Assembly (NCBI GenBank): GCA_965229115.1
Contig: CBDDIR010000003.1
Span: 186,001-250,000 of the forward strand
Reading direction: 5' to 3'
From: UBA7672 sp965229115
GTDB taxonomy: Bacteria; Pseudomonadota; Alphaproteobacteria; Caulobacterales; Hyphomonadaceae
Length of the DNA stretch: 64,000 nucleotides
The notes under the pieces are model-generated. The model ran no database searches. It had not been told where the DNA came from and saw only the letters and a program-made list of their open reading frames with translations. The stretch's first letter is position 1. Every line of letters starts with the position of its first letter. Positions 34,098 through 43,239 of this stretch are shown here, in pieces. The translations under genes and the position numbers were made by a program.

Positions 34098-34922
34098 ATG
34101 ACCGCCGACCGGATTTCAGCGACGTTCGCCGCCTGCGCGGAAAAGGGCCGTGCCGCCTTTGTGGCCTATCTCATGGCCGCGGACCCGGATATCGAGACGT
34201 CCTACAAAAATCTCATTGCTTTACAGGCGGCTGGCGCTGACATCATCGAGCTGGGCGCGCCCTTCACCGATCCGATGGCCGATGGCGCCGCTATCCAGAA
34301 AGCCGCCCTGCGTGCCCTGGCAGCAGGCGGAAGCCTCTCGGTCACCCTCGATATCGCCCGCCGTTTCCGAACTGTTAACCAAACAACCCCCCTGATCGTC
34401 ATGGGTTATGCGAACCCGATCCACCGTATGGGATACGCGGCCTTCGCGAAGGCTGCTGCGGAAGCGGGAGTGGATGGCGTGATCACAGTCGATTTGCCGC
34501 CCGAGGAAGACAGCCCGCTGCGCAGCGAGCTGGCAGCCCTTGGCATTGCCGTCATTCGGCTGGCTACCCCGACCACCACAGAAAAGCGTATGGAAACAGT
34601 CGCTAACGGCTCTTCCGGCTTCGTTTATTATGTCTCGGTCGCCGGGGTTACCGGCGCGGGAACTGGCGCTGTCGGCGATATTTCGGCCGGGGTTGAACGC
34701 GCCCGGCGCATCTCCAACTTGCCTGTCGCAGTCGGATTTGGCGTCCGTACGCCGGATCAAGCGGCGGCGTTTGCGCGTATCTCGGATGGCGTTGTTGTCG
34801 GGTCCGCCCTCGTCGAGGAGGTCCGAGCGGCAGTGGAGCAGGGGAATCCCGGCTCATCTGTCAAGAGAATAAGTGTGGTTGCGCAGTCACTGTCAAACGC
34901 CATAGCTTCGGCGCGCGAATAG
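34098..34922 (+). CDS. trpA: Tryptophan synthase alpha chain
   Basis: Cleaves indole-3-glycerol phosphate and passes indole to TrpB. 274 aa; catalytic Glu61 (IELGAPF) and Asp72 (DPMADG) correspond to E. coli Glu49 and Asp60, and the GFGVRTPDQ phosphate site is present. The 266-bp gap before it (33832-34097) shows no gene; it presumably contains a promoter made necessary by separation from trpB. accD follows after 11 bp. Confidence 0.96.
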   Translation: MTADRISATFAACAEKGRAAFVAYLMAADPDIETSYKNLIALQAAGADIIELGAPFTDPMADGAAIQKAALRALAAGGSLSVTLDIARRFRTVNQTTPLIVMGYANPIHRMGYAAFAKAAAEAGVDGVITVDLPPEEDSPLRSELAALGIAVIRLATPTTTEKRMETVANGSSGFVYYVSVAGVTGAGTGAVGDISAGVERARRISNLPVAVGFGVRTPDQAAAFARISDGVVVGSALVEEVRAAVEQGNPGSSVKRISVVAQSLSNAIASARE

Positions 34923-34933
34923 CGGAGCAGAAA

Positions 34934-35836
34934 TTGAACTGGCTTACAAATCTGCCACCTGGCCTGAAGTCCATCTTTGCGAAGAAGGACGAGACCGAAG
35001 GCGACAGCCTTTGGGTCAAATGCCCGAAGACTGGCGAACTCGTTTACCGGCAAGAGCTTGAGAGCGCTTACTGGGTGACGCCGTCGGGCGCGCACATGCG
35101 CATCGGGCCTGAGCAGCGCTTCAAGTACATGTTCGACGGCGGGCTCTGGACCGAGATCCCGATGCCGCCGGTCATGCGCGACCCGCTGAAGTTCAAGGAC
35201 GACAAGCGCTACACCGACCGCCTCAAGGCCGCCAAAGCCAAGACCGGCCGCGAAGACTGCATGGTCGCCGCCCACGGCGAGATCAACGGCCGCAAGGCTG
35301 TGATCCTAGTGCAGGACTTCTCCTTTATGGGCGGCTCGCTCGGCATGGCTGCCGGTGAAGCCTTCATCAAGGCGGCTGAAACGGCTGTGGCCCGCAAGGC
35401 CGCGCTGATCATCGTCACCGCATCGGGCGGCGCCCGCATGCAGGAATCGTCCTTCGCTCTCATGCAGATGCCGCGCACCGTGCTGGCCATCCAGGACGTG
35501 AAGCGCGCGAAGCTTCCCTACATCGTTGTCCTGTCCGACCCGACTTCGGGCGGCGTGCTGGCGTCCTACGCCATGCTCGGCGACGTGCAGATCGCAGAAC
35601 CGGGCGCGCAGCTCGCCTTCACCGGCCCGCGCGTCATTGAAGCGACTATCCGCGAGAAACTGCCGGAAGGCTTCCAGCGTTCGGAATTCCTCCGCGAGCG
35701 CGGCATGGTCGACATCGTCTGCTCGCGCAAGGAACTGACGCCCACGATCGGCGCCATCCTCGGCATGCTGATGCCGACGACGCGCGGCCGCCGCTCGAAG
35801 GCTGCTGCGACCGAGGAAGTGGCTGCAGCGAAGTAG
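34934..35836 (+). CDS. accD: Acetyl-CoA carboxylase carboxyltransferase beta
   Basis: Beta subunit of acetyl-CoA carboxyltransferase (malonyl-CoA formation). 300 aa from a TTG at 34934, 11 bp after trpA. The crotonase-like core is intact (SGGARMQES, SDPTSGGV). The N-terminal zinc ribbon is degenerate: only Cys30 remains of the four cysteines of the E. coli protein, with the others replaced (KCPKTG, TPSGAH), a known alphaproteobacterial trait. Terminator follows. Confidence 0.94.
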   Translation: MNWLTNLPPGLKSIFAKKDETEGDSLWVKCPKTGELVYRQELESAYWVTPSGAHMRIGPEQRFKYMFDGGLWTEIPMPPVMRDPLKFKDDKRYTDRLKAAKAKTGREDCMVAAHGEINGRKAVILVQDFSFMGGSLGMAAGEAFIKAAETAVARKAALIIVTASGGARMQESSFALMQMPRTVLAIQDVKRAKLPYIVVLSDPTSGGVLASYAMLGDVQIAEPGAQLAFTGPRVIEATIREKLPEGFQRSEFLRERGMVDIVCSRKELTPTIGAILGMLMPTTRGRRSKAAATEEVAAAK

Positions 35837-35856
35837 GCTTCGGTTTTGAAAGATAC

Positions 35857-35894
35857 AAAGGACGTCGCGGTCACCCGCGGCGTCCTTTTCTTTT
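35857..35894 (+). terminator. Terminator after accD
   Basis: A 14-bp stem AAAGGACGTCGCGG/CCGCGGCGTCCTTT (one G-U pair) with loop TCAC and a following TTCTTTT. It also lies just beyond the stop of the minus-strand RraB-like gene. Confidence 0.92.
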
Positions 35895-35898
35895 GGCG

Positions 35899-36204
35899 TT
35901 AGCTCAAGACGCCCCAGCTATCGCATTTGCCGCCATGGGCGGCCGTGAGGTCGGTCAGCTTCTTCTGCGTCGCCATCACGAACTCATAGGTCAGCGGCGC
36001 CGTGATCTGGACGACGAAATAGCCTTCCTCCTCGCCGATCGCCGCGTCGGGATACGCTTCCATCACCGCATCCACGGCATCGCCCCACGTTGCGGGGTCT
36101 TTCACGTCGACATTGAAATCGATCAGGGCAGGGGCGGAGAAATCGAAGCCATCCGCCTCGAGGCTGCGGAACACATCGCCGTCTGCGTCGGTAGGCCAGC
36201 CCAT
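35899..36204 (-). CDS. RNase E inhibitor RraB-like protein
   Basis: 101-aa protein of the RraB fold family (WPxDADGDVFRSLEADGFDF at the N-terminus, DVKDPATWGD, then VVQITAPLTYEFV). E. coli RraB binds RNase E and changes its substrate choice; the alphaproteobacterial members are little studied. ATG at 36204 is chosen because GGGGA lies 6-7 bases before it; an ATG at 36210 is too close. Convergent with accD, sharing its terminator. Confidence 0.75.
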   Translation of the reverse strand: MGWPTDADGDVFRSLEADGFDFSAPALIDFNVDVKDPATWGDAVDAVMEAYPDAAIGEEEGYFVVQITAPLTYEFVMATQKKLTDLTAAHGGKCDSWGVLS

Positions 36205-36448
36205 CTGCATTCCCCAAAATCTGCTGAAATCAGGCCAGCCAACAGGCATTCGGGCGGGTCTTCAACAGCGTGCTTGAGCTGAATCCCTTCCATGAATCGG
36301 TGGCACTTCGATGACCGCTTAAGCCGGTGTTAGCCCAATCACTCTCCCGTGCCGGGAAGTCGTTTTGAGGGCGGTGCAACCCTCCCTACATACCACCCGT
36401 GGCCACCCTCCTTGGGAAAGAGAGCGGCACGATCCGGAGACTAAGGAC

Positions 36449-37756
36449 TTGGCCGACGCCGCCATCGTGACTGCCGCTCTCGACCGCTTCCGCGCCAACG
36501 CGGCGGGCCGCGTCTCACCGGCATGGGGCACAGCGCAGATCCGCAAGGCGCTGGTTGAACTCGGCGATCCGCAGGATCGCATTCCCAACGCCATCCACAT
36601 CACCGGCACCAACGGCAAGGGCTCCACCGGCGCGTTCATCCGCGCGATGGCGGAAGCTGCGGGCCTTACCGTCCACGTCTTCACTTCGCCGCATCTCATC
36701 CGCGTCAACGAACGCATCCGTGTCGCCAGCCAGTTGGTCGAGGATGAAGCGCTCGCCGATGTTCTGAACGACATCGCGGAGCGCACGGAGGGGCTGACAT
36801 ATTTCGAAGCGCTCACCGCCGCTGCCTTCTGCCTGTTCGCGCACAACCGCGCCGATCTCTCCATCATCGAAGTCGGCGCTGGCGGCGCAACGGACGCGAC
36901 CAATGTGATGGCGCGCCCGGCCGCCACCGTCGTCACGCCGATCAGCCGCGACCATGAAGCCATGTTCGGCGTCTCGGGCGTTGCCGCCATTGCGCGCCTG
37001 AAGGCAGGCATCTTCCGCGAGGGCGTTCCTGCGATCATCGCAGAGCAGCCCGCCATCGCCCTCGGCGTGCTGCGCGAGGAAGCACGCACTGCGGCAGCCA
37101 AGGTAATCGAAGCCGGCGATGACTGGACGGTCACGCTCGAAGGCGAGGCGTTCACCTACCAGTCGGCGACGCTCACCGTGCGCACGCCGTGGCTTGGCCT
37201 GCGGGGCAAGCATCAGGCGCAGAATGCCGCCGCCGCCTGTGTTGCGCTCGAAGCGATCGGCGACAAGCGGATCACGCCGCAAGCTATGGCCGCGGGTCTG
37301 CGCGAGACGACATGGCCGGCGCGCCTGCAACGTCTGGCTCCCGGCCCGCTTGCGGGCGATGCCGCCATCTGGGTCGACGCCGCGCACAATCCCGGCGGCG
37401 CAGCCACGCTGGCTGCCGCCATCAAGGCCTCGAAGGAGCAGGGCGACAGCGTCGCCATCATCTTCGCCTGCCAGGCCGTGAAGGACATTCGCGGCGTCCT
37501 CGCCGAACTCTCGCCTGTGGCAGATCAGCTGATCGTCTGTCCGTTACCCGACAGCGGCGGCCAGGAAGGCGGGGCCGGCGCCGACCCCGCACAGCTCGCG
37601 GGGATTGCGACAAGCCTTGGCGCAAACGCCGTAACTGCCGACAGCCTGCAAGCTGCTGTGGAGCAGGCAAAAGCTGCCGCGACCCGAACCTACATTTGCG
37701 GATCGCTGTATCTGTGTGGCGCGGCTCTGACCGCCAATGGTGAGCGGGTCGAGTAA
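36449..37756 (+). CDS. folC: Folylpolyglutamate/dihydrofolate synthase
   Basis: Makes dihydrofolate and adds glutamate tails. 435 aa from a TTG at 36449 with GGAGA eight bases upstream; the TTG at 36365 would add residues outside the family. P-loop ITGTNGKGST, SPHLIRVNERI, and the C-terminal domain with DAAHNPGGA are typical. It ends the trpA-accD-folC part of the split operon, with the RraB-like gene inserted on the other strand before it. Confidence 0.93.
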   Translation: MADAAIVTAALDRFRANAAGRVSPAWGTAQIRKALVELGDPQDRIPNAIHITGTNGKGSTGAFIRAMAEAAGLTVHVFTSPHLIRVNERIRVASQLVEDEALADVLNDIAERTEGLTYFEALTAAAFCLFAHNRADLSIIEVGAGGATDATNVMARPAATVVTPISRDHEAMFGVSGVAAIARLKAGIFREGVPAIIAEQPAIALGVLREEARTAAAKVIEAGDDWTVTLEGEAFTYQSATLTVRTPWLGLRGKHQAQNAAAACVALEAIGDKRITPQAMAAGLRETTWPARLQRLAPGPLAGDAAIWVDAAHNPGGAATLAAAIKASKEQGDSVAIIFACQAVKDIRGVLAELSPVADQLIVCPLPDSGGQEGGAGADPAQLAGIATSLGANAVTADSLQAAVEQAKAAATRTYICGSLYLCGAALTANGERVE

Positions 37757-37840
37757 TCGGCTCAGCCACCGATCTCACAACCCCGTTTCCTCTGATCCAG
37801 CTCAATCGACACCGGAGCAGGCGCACTCCATAGTCGTCGC

Positions 37841-40687
37841 ATGCGAGCTTTCTTCCAGTGCCTGTTACTCCCGCTTGCCGCAGCTGTGCTGCTTCTCACA
37901 CCGGTCGCAGCCGCCCAGACCGCGGCACCCAAATCCGCGTGGGCGCATGAGGCCAGTGACATCAAGCCGGACCCTGCCGTCCGCTTCGGCGCGCTGCCCA
38001 ACGGGATGCGCTATGCGCTGATGAAGAACCAGCTGCCGCCGGGCGCCGTGTCGATCCGCATGTCGGTCGAGTTTGGCTCTCTTGAGGAAGCCGACAACGA
38101 ACAGGGCCTCGCGCACTTCATCGAACACATGGCCTTCAACGGCTCCACCCATGTGCCCGAAGGCGAGATGGTGAAAATCCTCGAGCGGTTGGGGCTGGCG
38201 TTTGGCGCCGATACCAACGCCTCGACGGGGCAGGAATTCACGACCTATCAGCTCGAACTTCCCAATGCCTCCGACACGCTGGTGGATGAAAGCCTGAAGC
38301 TGCTGCGCGAGACGGCCAGCGAGCTCACCTTCGATGCCAACGCCATTGATCGCGAGCGGGGTGTCGTGCTCTCCGAATATCGTCGCGGCGACAATTTTCA
38401 GCGTCGCCGCAGCGACCAGCAGCTCGCCTTCCTCATTCCCGGCGCCTACGCGACCAAGCGCATGCCCATCGGCGATCCCAAGGTGCTCGAAACCGCCACG
38501 CGCGAGACGATGGTCAGCCTCTACCAGCGCTATTACCGGCCGGAGCGCACGGTGATGGTGCTCGTCGGCGACTTCGATGTCGATGCGATGGAAAAGAAGA
38601 TCGTCGCAAGGTTCGGCGATTGGGCAGGCAAGGGCGAGCCGGGCAAGGATCCGGACGAAAGCTACACGCCGCAGCCGCGCAAACCGGAAGCCTCTGTCTT
38701 CGTCCACAAGGATGGCGGCGACTCGATCAGCGTCTATTCGCTGATGCCCTACACCAACCCCGCCGACACGGCCGCCAAGCGGCGCGAGGACAATCTGCTG
38801 ATGTTCGCCATCGGCGCCATTGGTCGCCGCCTTGCGCCCATGGCCAATGAAGACGATCCGCCCTTCCGCAGCGCGGGTCTTTCGACCGGCGACCTGCTCG
38901 AAGCCGTCGACCTTTCTGCCGGCACGGTCACGGTGACGCCTGACAACTGGAAAGCTGGCTTGCAGCGCCTCGAACAGGAATGGCGCCGCGCGACGCTCTA
39001 TGGCTTCACGAAGGACGAGGTTGATCGCCAGATCGAAGCGCTGCGCACCAGCCAGAAAAACCAGGTCGAGCGGGAGAACACGCGCACGACGGGCGCGTTG
39101 ATGCAGGGGCTCCTGTCGTCGATCCAGAACGAGACGGTGTTTGCGACGCCATCCTCCGGCCAAGCCCGGCTGAATAGCTGGGCCGGCGCGGTCACGCCGG
39201 AAATGGTGAGCGACCTGTTTCGCCAGCTCATGCCGATGAAGGATCCGCTGTTCTTTGCGGCTTCGACCGTTGAGCGCAAGCCCGCGGACATTGTCGCGGC
39301 GTGGGAGGAAAGCGCGAAGGTGGAGGTGCTGCCGCCGGAAACGAAGGCGCGCATTCCGTTCGCCTACACGAATTTCGGGCGACCCGGCAAAGTCGTCAGC
39401 GACAAGCGGCTGGCCGATATCGACACACGGCTGATCGTGTTCGCCAACAATGTCCGCCTCAACATCAAGAAGACCACCTTCGCGCGCAACACCGTGCAGG
39501 TGTCGCTGCGCGTCGGCGAGGGCAATCTCGATTTCCCAGAGACGCCGTTCGGTCTTTCGTCGCTCATGGGCGCCTACAGCAATGCCGGGCTGGAGAAGCA
39601 CTCGATCGACGACATGCGCGCACTGCTTCAGGGCCGCCAGGTCAGCACGCGCTTTACCTCAAGCGGCACAAGCTTCGGCGGCGCTTATCAGACCGTGCCT
39701 CAGGATCTGGAGCTGCAGCTGCAGGTGGCAGCCGCCTATCTCACGCATCCCGGCTATCGCCCGGAAGCTGAACGCCGCTGGCGCGAGAACCTGACGCTGA
39801 GCTGGCCGCGCCTCGACCAGAACGCGCAGACGGTCTGGTCCGCCAAGGGCATGCGCGCTCTGGCCTCTGGCGACAAGCGCTATGGCACGGACCCGGATGA
39901 TGGCGACGCATGGCGCTCCTTCGTCGAGCTTCGCCACTATCTGACGCCGGCGCTGAAGACCGGCGCAATCGAGATCGCGGTCGTTGGCGATATCGACGAG
40001 GATCAGGTGATCGCGCTGGTGGCCAAGACGTTCGGCGCGTTGCCGAAGCGCGAGGCTGCGCCGACGAAGTACAAGTCCGACAGGCCGGTCACGTTCCGGC
40101 AGGACAAGTCGCCGCTTGTGTTCACGCATGCGGGCGAGGCCAATCAGGCGCTGGCCTATGTCTTCTGGCCAGTCACGGATGTTGATCCGGATGAGAAGCC
40201 GCAGGAGGCGAGAGTGCTGGCCGCGCTGTCCGCCGTGATGCGCCTGAAAGTGGTCGAGGAGATCCGTGAGACGCTAGGCGCCACTTATTCGCCCAGCGCA
40301 GGCGCATCGCTGTCTTCGCTCTATCCGGGGTTCGGCTACATCAATGCCGGCGCCGAGGTGAAGCCGGAGGATGTCGATCGCGTCATGGCGGCGCTGGAGA
40401 AGATCGCGGCGGAGATGCGGGCGGGCGAGATCAGCGACGACGAGTTCAGCCGCGCCATTACGCCGTCGCTTGAGGTGCTGCCGCAGAACGCCACCTCGAA
40501 CAGCTATTGGCTCGGCCTGATCGCGCAGGCGCAGACACGGCCCGACCTGATGGAGCGCTCGAAACTGCCCGCCGTGGAGGCCAGCCTGCGCGCGGTGACA
40601 AAGGCGGATATCGTGGGGGCTTCGCAGCGCTACCTCACAGAGGCGGCCCAGCAGGAAGCCCGCGTTATCCCGGCCGCCGCGCCATAA
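37841..40687 (+). CDS. M16 family zinc protease (pitrilysin-type), exported
   Basis: 948-aa M16 metallopeptidase with four homologous halves. Signal peptide residues 1-26 (cut after AAA) predicts a periplasmic protein. Inverted zinc motif HFIEH (92-96) with a downstream Glu in the DRERGVVLSEYRRG region. The second half (from about residue 500) lacks a zinc site, as is normal. Likely degrades peptides in the periplasm. No ribosome site is clear before the ATG. Convergent with motA, sharing a terminator. Confidence 0.9.
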   Translation: MRAFFQCLLLPLAAAVLLLTPVAAAQTAAPKSAWAHEASDIKPDPAVRFGALPNGMRYALMKNQLPPGAVSIRMSVEFGSLEEADNEQGLAHFIEHMAFNGSTHVPEGEMVKILERLGLAFGADTNASTGQEFTTYQLELPNASDTLVDESLKLLRETASELTFDANAIDRERGVVLSEYRRGDNFQRRRSDQQLAFLIPGAYATKRMPIGDPKVLETATRETMVSLYQRYYRPERTVMVLVGDFDVDAMEKKIVARFGDWAGKGEPGKDPDESYTPQPRKPEASVFVHKDGGDSISVYSLMPYTNPADTAAKRREDNLLMFAIGAIGRRLAPMANEDDPPFRSAGLSTGDLLEAVDLSAGTVTVTPDNWKAGLQRLEQEWRRATLYGFTKDEVDRQIEALRTSQKNQVERENTRTTGALMQGLLSSIQNETVFATPSSGQARLNSWAGAVTPEMVSDLFRQLMPMKDPLFFAASTVERKPADIVAAWEESAKVEVLPPETKARIPFAYTNFGRPGKVVSDKRLADIDTRLIVFANNVRLNIKKTTFARNTVQVSLRVGEGNLDFPETPFGLSSLMGAYSNAGLEKHSIDDMRALLQGRQVSTRFTSSGTSFGGAYQTVPQDLELQLQVAAAYLTHPGYRPEAERRWRENLTLSWPRLDQNAQTVWSAKGMRALASGDKRYGTDPDDGDAWRSFVELRHYLTPALKTGAIEIAVVGDIDEDQVIALVAKTFGALPKREAAPTKYKSDRPVTFRQDKSPLVFTHAGEANQALAYVFWPVTDVDPDEKPQEARVLAALSAVMRLKVVEEIRETLGATYSPSAGASLSSLYPGFGYINAGAEVKPEDVDRVMAALEKIAAEMRAGEISDDEFSRAITPSLEVLPQNATSNSYWLGLIAQAQTRPDLMERSKLPAVEASLRAVTKADIVGASQRYLTEAAQQEARVIPAAAP

Positions 40688-40694
40688 AGAAAAG

Positions 40695-40735
40695 CGGCCC
40701 GGCCCCATCTCGAGAAAGAGATTGAAGCCGGGCCG
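40695..40735 (-). terminator. Terminator of motA
   Basis: Perfect 9-bp stem CGGCCCGGC/GCCGGGCCG with a 23-base loop; on the minus strand it is followed by CTTTTCTTT. It lies 8 bp after the M16 protease stop and may serve both convergent genes. Confidence 0.78.
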
Positions 40736-40762
40736 TCCATGGTCGTCCGTCGGGGAGTAAAC

Positions 40763-41626
40763 TTAAACCGTAACCGCGTTGAGCGCTTCTTCGAGCTGCG
40801 CGAATGTCGGTTGCGCCTCGCTCGGGATCTGGCCGCGGCCGATCTCGACCGACACCTGCGCTGCGTTGCCATGCAGGTGAGCGACCAGCACGTCCTTGAT
40901 GATCTTGTAGAACTGTCCCTCTTCGTCGATCACTTGGCCGAGGCGCGCGGCGAACGGGCCGACGAAACCGTAGGCGAGGAACACGCCGAGGAACGTACCG
41001 ACGAGCGCTGAACCGATCAGCTTGCCGAGGTATTCCGGCGGCTGCGAGATTGCGCCCATGGTCTTGATGATGCCCAGCACGGCCGCGACGATGCCCAGGG
41101 CGGGAAGGGCGTCCGCCATGCCCTGCAGCGCGTGTGCCGGCTTGTGCGCTTCGTGGTGATGCTTCTCGATCTGCTTGTCGATGACTTCTTCGACCTGGTG
41201 CGGGTCTTCGAGGTTCATCGTCATCATCCGCAGCGTGTCGCAGATGAGATCGGTGGCGAAGTGGTCTTTCAGGATCTTCGGGTAGTTCTGGAAGATCGTG
41301 GAATCCTTGGGGTTCTCGATGTGCGCTTCGATCGCGACCACGCCCTTTGTCTTCATTGTCTTCGTTAGTATGAATAACAATGACAACAGGTCGGTGTAGT
41401 CCTTGGGCTTCCACTTCGGACCGCCCATGATCTTGCCGAAGCCGCCGCCTGCGGCCATCACGGTCTTGAACGAGTTGCCGATCAGGAAGGCGCCGACAGC
41501 AGCGCCGCCGATCATCATCATCTCGAACGGTGCGGCCTTGATGATAACGTCGAAGTGGCCGCCGGCGAGCATGAAGCCGCCGAAGACCATCGCGAAGACG
41601 ACCACGATCCCGATGATCTGAAACAT
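40763..41626 (-). CDS. motA: Flagellar motor stator protein MotA
   Basis: Proton-channel stator subunit that turns the flagellar motor with MotB. 287 aa with four transmembrane helices (about residues 2-20, 33-50, 170-190 and 203-225), and the long cytoplasmic loop including NPKDS and DLICDTLRMMTM. PALGIVAAVLGIIKTM contains the conserved third-helix proline. motB is not adjacent, in contrast to enterobacteria. The presence of motA implies the organism is motile or has a swarmer stage. Confidence 0.95.
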   Translation of the reverse strand: MFQIIGIVVVFAMVFGGFMLAGGHFDVIIKAAPFEMMMIGGAAVGAFLIGNSFKTVMAAGGGFGKIMGGPKWKPKDYTDLLSLLFILTKTMKTKGVVAIEAHIENPKDSTIFQNYPKILKDHFATDLICDTLRMMTMNLEDPHQVEEVIDKQIEKHHHEAHKPAHALQGMADALPALGIVAAVLGIIKTMGAISQPPEYLGKLIGSALVGTFLGVFLAYGFVGPFAARLGQVIDEEGQFYKIIKDVLVAHLHGNAAQVSVEIGRGQIPSEAQPTFAQLEEALNAVTV

Positions 41627-41875
41627 AGTTCGACCCTACCGGCGCATTTTGCGTTGTCCCGTTTATGACCGATCAAGCTTAACCAGCCGTGTCGCGCCGA
41701 AATGAAATTCGGTTTCTATCGCGTTAACGCCACAGACCGCTGCGAGAGCGTGCAAGCGCTTGCTGTTCGGGCGCGCGAACATCATTCGCGTAACAGCAGA
41801 CCTGGTCGGTTTGCCTGAGTGGCCTATTTTTGCTATTGTTTTCCAAGCACTGGGACACAGCAGGGGATAATCACA

Positions 41876-42514
41876 ATGAAGGGCAAGGTTCTCGGCTTCG
41901 ACGCCGCGGCTGGCACGGGCGCGATCAGCGGCGACGATGGTCAGCGTTACAACTTCACTGCAGCCGATTTCAAAAGCCCGCCTCCGGCCAAGCCGAACGA
42001 TGCGGTCGACTTCGAAGCGGACGCAGGCACGGCGAAAAACATCTACGTAACGGCCGGCGCTGTTAACGTTGATCTGGCTGCGATGGCCGCCAACCCGACA
42101 GTCGCGAACATCCTGGCCAAGCCCTATGTGATCTGGGCGGCAATCATCATCCTCGGCTCGCTGATCGCAGGCTATCTCAACACGCTGCAACTGATTGGCG
42201 GCGGGCCGATGGGCATGTTCGGCTTTGCCGGCTTCGTCCTGGCGCTGCTGGCGCTCATTCCGGTGGTCGCTGCCGTGCTGATCTATTTCGAGTTCACCAA
42301 CAACGCGCTCACGCCGATTACGCGTCTCGTCACGGCTGGCGCCGCGATCGCAGGGCCGATCGTTCTGCCGCTGCTGGCTGGCATGATCCTCGGGACGGGC
42401 GGGCTCGGCTATGGCTTCGGCTTTGGCGGCATCTCGTTCGGCATGCTGGTGACCATCGCTGGCGGCGTGCTCATCGTGCTGACGCACATGGGCATCATCA
42501 AGAAGCTCGGCTAA
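41876..42514 (+). CDS. Membrane protein with cold-shock-like N-domain
   Basis: 212 aa from the ATG at 41876 (CAGGGGAT upstream). Residues 1-60 look like a cold-shock/OB domain (MKGKVLGFDAAAGTGAISGDDGQRYNF in shortened form: GKVLGFD, GTGAISGDDG, YNFTAADF). From residue 84 there are three to four hydrophobic helices rich in Gly and Leu with a final short basic tail. Combination of an RNA/ssDNA-type OB fold with a membrane anchor is known in a few DUF families; function unknown. Confidence 0.75.
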   Translation: MKGKVLGFDAAAGTGAISGDDGQRYNFTAADFKSPPPAKPNDAVDFEADAGTAKNIYVTAGAVNVDLAAMAANPTVANILAKPYVIWAAIIILGSLIAGYLNTLQLIGGGPMGMFGFAGFVLALLALIPVVAAVLIYFEFTNNALTPITRLVTAGAAIAGPIVLPLLAGMILGTGGLGYGFGFGGISFGMLVTIAGGVLIVLTHMGIIKKLG

Positions 42515-42570
42515 CTGCCAATACCAGCCGCGCGCCGGGTTTCGGTCGCGCGGCCGCCGCAATCCTGATG

Positions 42571-42602
42571 CCCCCTGATATCGCGCGATATCAGGGGGTT
42601 TT
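42571..42602 (+). terminator. Perfect 28-bp palindrome before DUF1287 gene
   Basis: CCCCCTGATATCGC followed directly by its exact reverse complement, then TTTT. It could end the upstream membrane-protein transcript, but the 3' arm AGGGGG is also the only ribosome site for the ATG five bases later (42604), so in RNA it would hide that site. Confidence 0.8.
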
Positions 42603-42603
42603 C

Positions 42604-43239
42604 ATGTCTGGCTCAGCATCTGATCTTGTTATCACTGCCACCAGCCGCCGCGCCTTCATGGTCGGACTCGGCGCCATCTGCCTTGCGCCGCCGATGTTCG
42701 CGCAGGCGCCGGAAGACACCTTTGCGCTGAAAGTCGCTGCAGGCGCTGAGGCGCGCGCGAAGAAGGCGGAGGTCTATGACCCCGCCTATGTGAAGCTCGC
42801 CTATCCGATGGGTGACGTCGCCGACGACCGCGGTGTGTGCACCGACACGGTGATCCGCGCCTTCCGCCATGCCGGCGTGGACCTGCAGGTGAAGGTGCAC
42901 GAGGACATGGCGTCCAATTTCGGCATCTATCCGAAGATGTGGGGCCTCACGAAGCCCGACCGCAATATCGACCATCGCCGCGTGCCGAACCTCGAAACCT
43001 ATTTCAAACGCAAGGGCGGGGCGCGCACGCTCAGCAAGAAAGCCGCCGACTATCGCGCCGGCGACATCGTCAGCTGGCGTCTCACAGGCGGAGGCCTGCC
43101 GCATATCGGCGTGGTGACGCGCAAGACGCTGAACGGCCAGCCGCTGATCGCGCACAACATCGGCGCGGGCACACGCGAAGAGCCGTGTCTATTCGATTGG
43201 CCGATGTCTGGCTGGTTCCGCTTCGAGAGCTGGACCTAG
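42604..43239 (+). CDS. DUF1287 protein, Tat-type signal
   Basis: DUF1287 family (NlpC/P60-like cysteine-peptidase relatives of the periplasm), 211 aa. Twin-arginine-type signal SRRAFMVGLGAI with cleavage near FAQA (about 38). Landmarks: GVCTDTVIRAFR with a conserved Cys, VHEDM, NIDHRRVPNLETYF and PHIGVV with the conserved His. An in-frame ATG at 42568 precedes the palindrome and would translate through it. Its stop overlaps that of the cytochrome gene (CTAG). Confidence 0.85.
   Translation: MSGSASDLVITATSRRAFMVGLGAICLAPPMFAQAPEDTFALKVAAGAEARAKKAEVYDPAYVKLAYPMGDVADDRGVCTDTVIRAFRHAGVDLQVKVHEDMASNFGIYPKMWGLTKPDRNIDHRRVPNLETYFKRKGGARTLSKKAADYRAGDIVSWRLTGGGLPHIGVVTRKTLNGQPLIAHNIGAGTREEPCLFDWPMSGWFRFESWT

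Noticed and set aside
37865..39601. 578-codon minus-strand ORF
   Set aside because: Antisense to the M16 protease; the plus strand has signal peptide and HFIEH motif.
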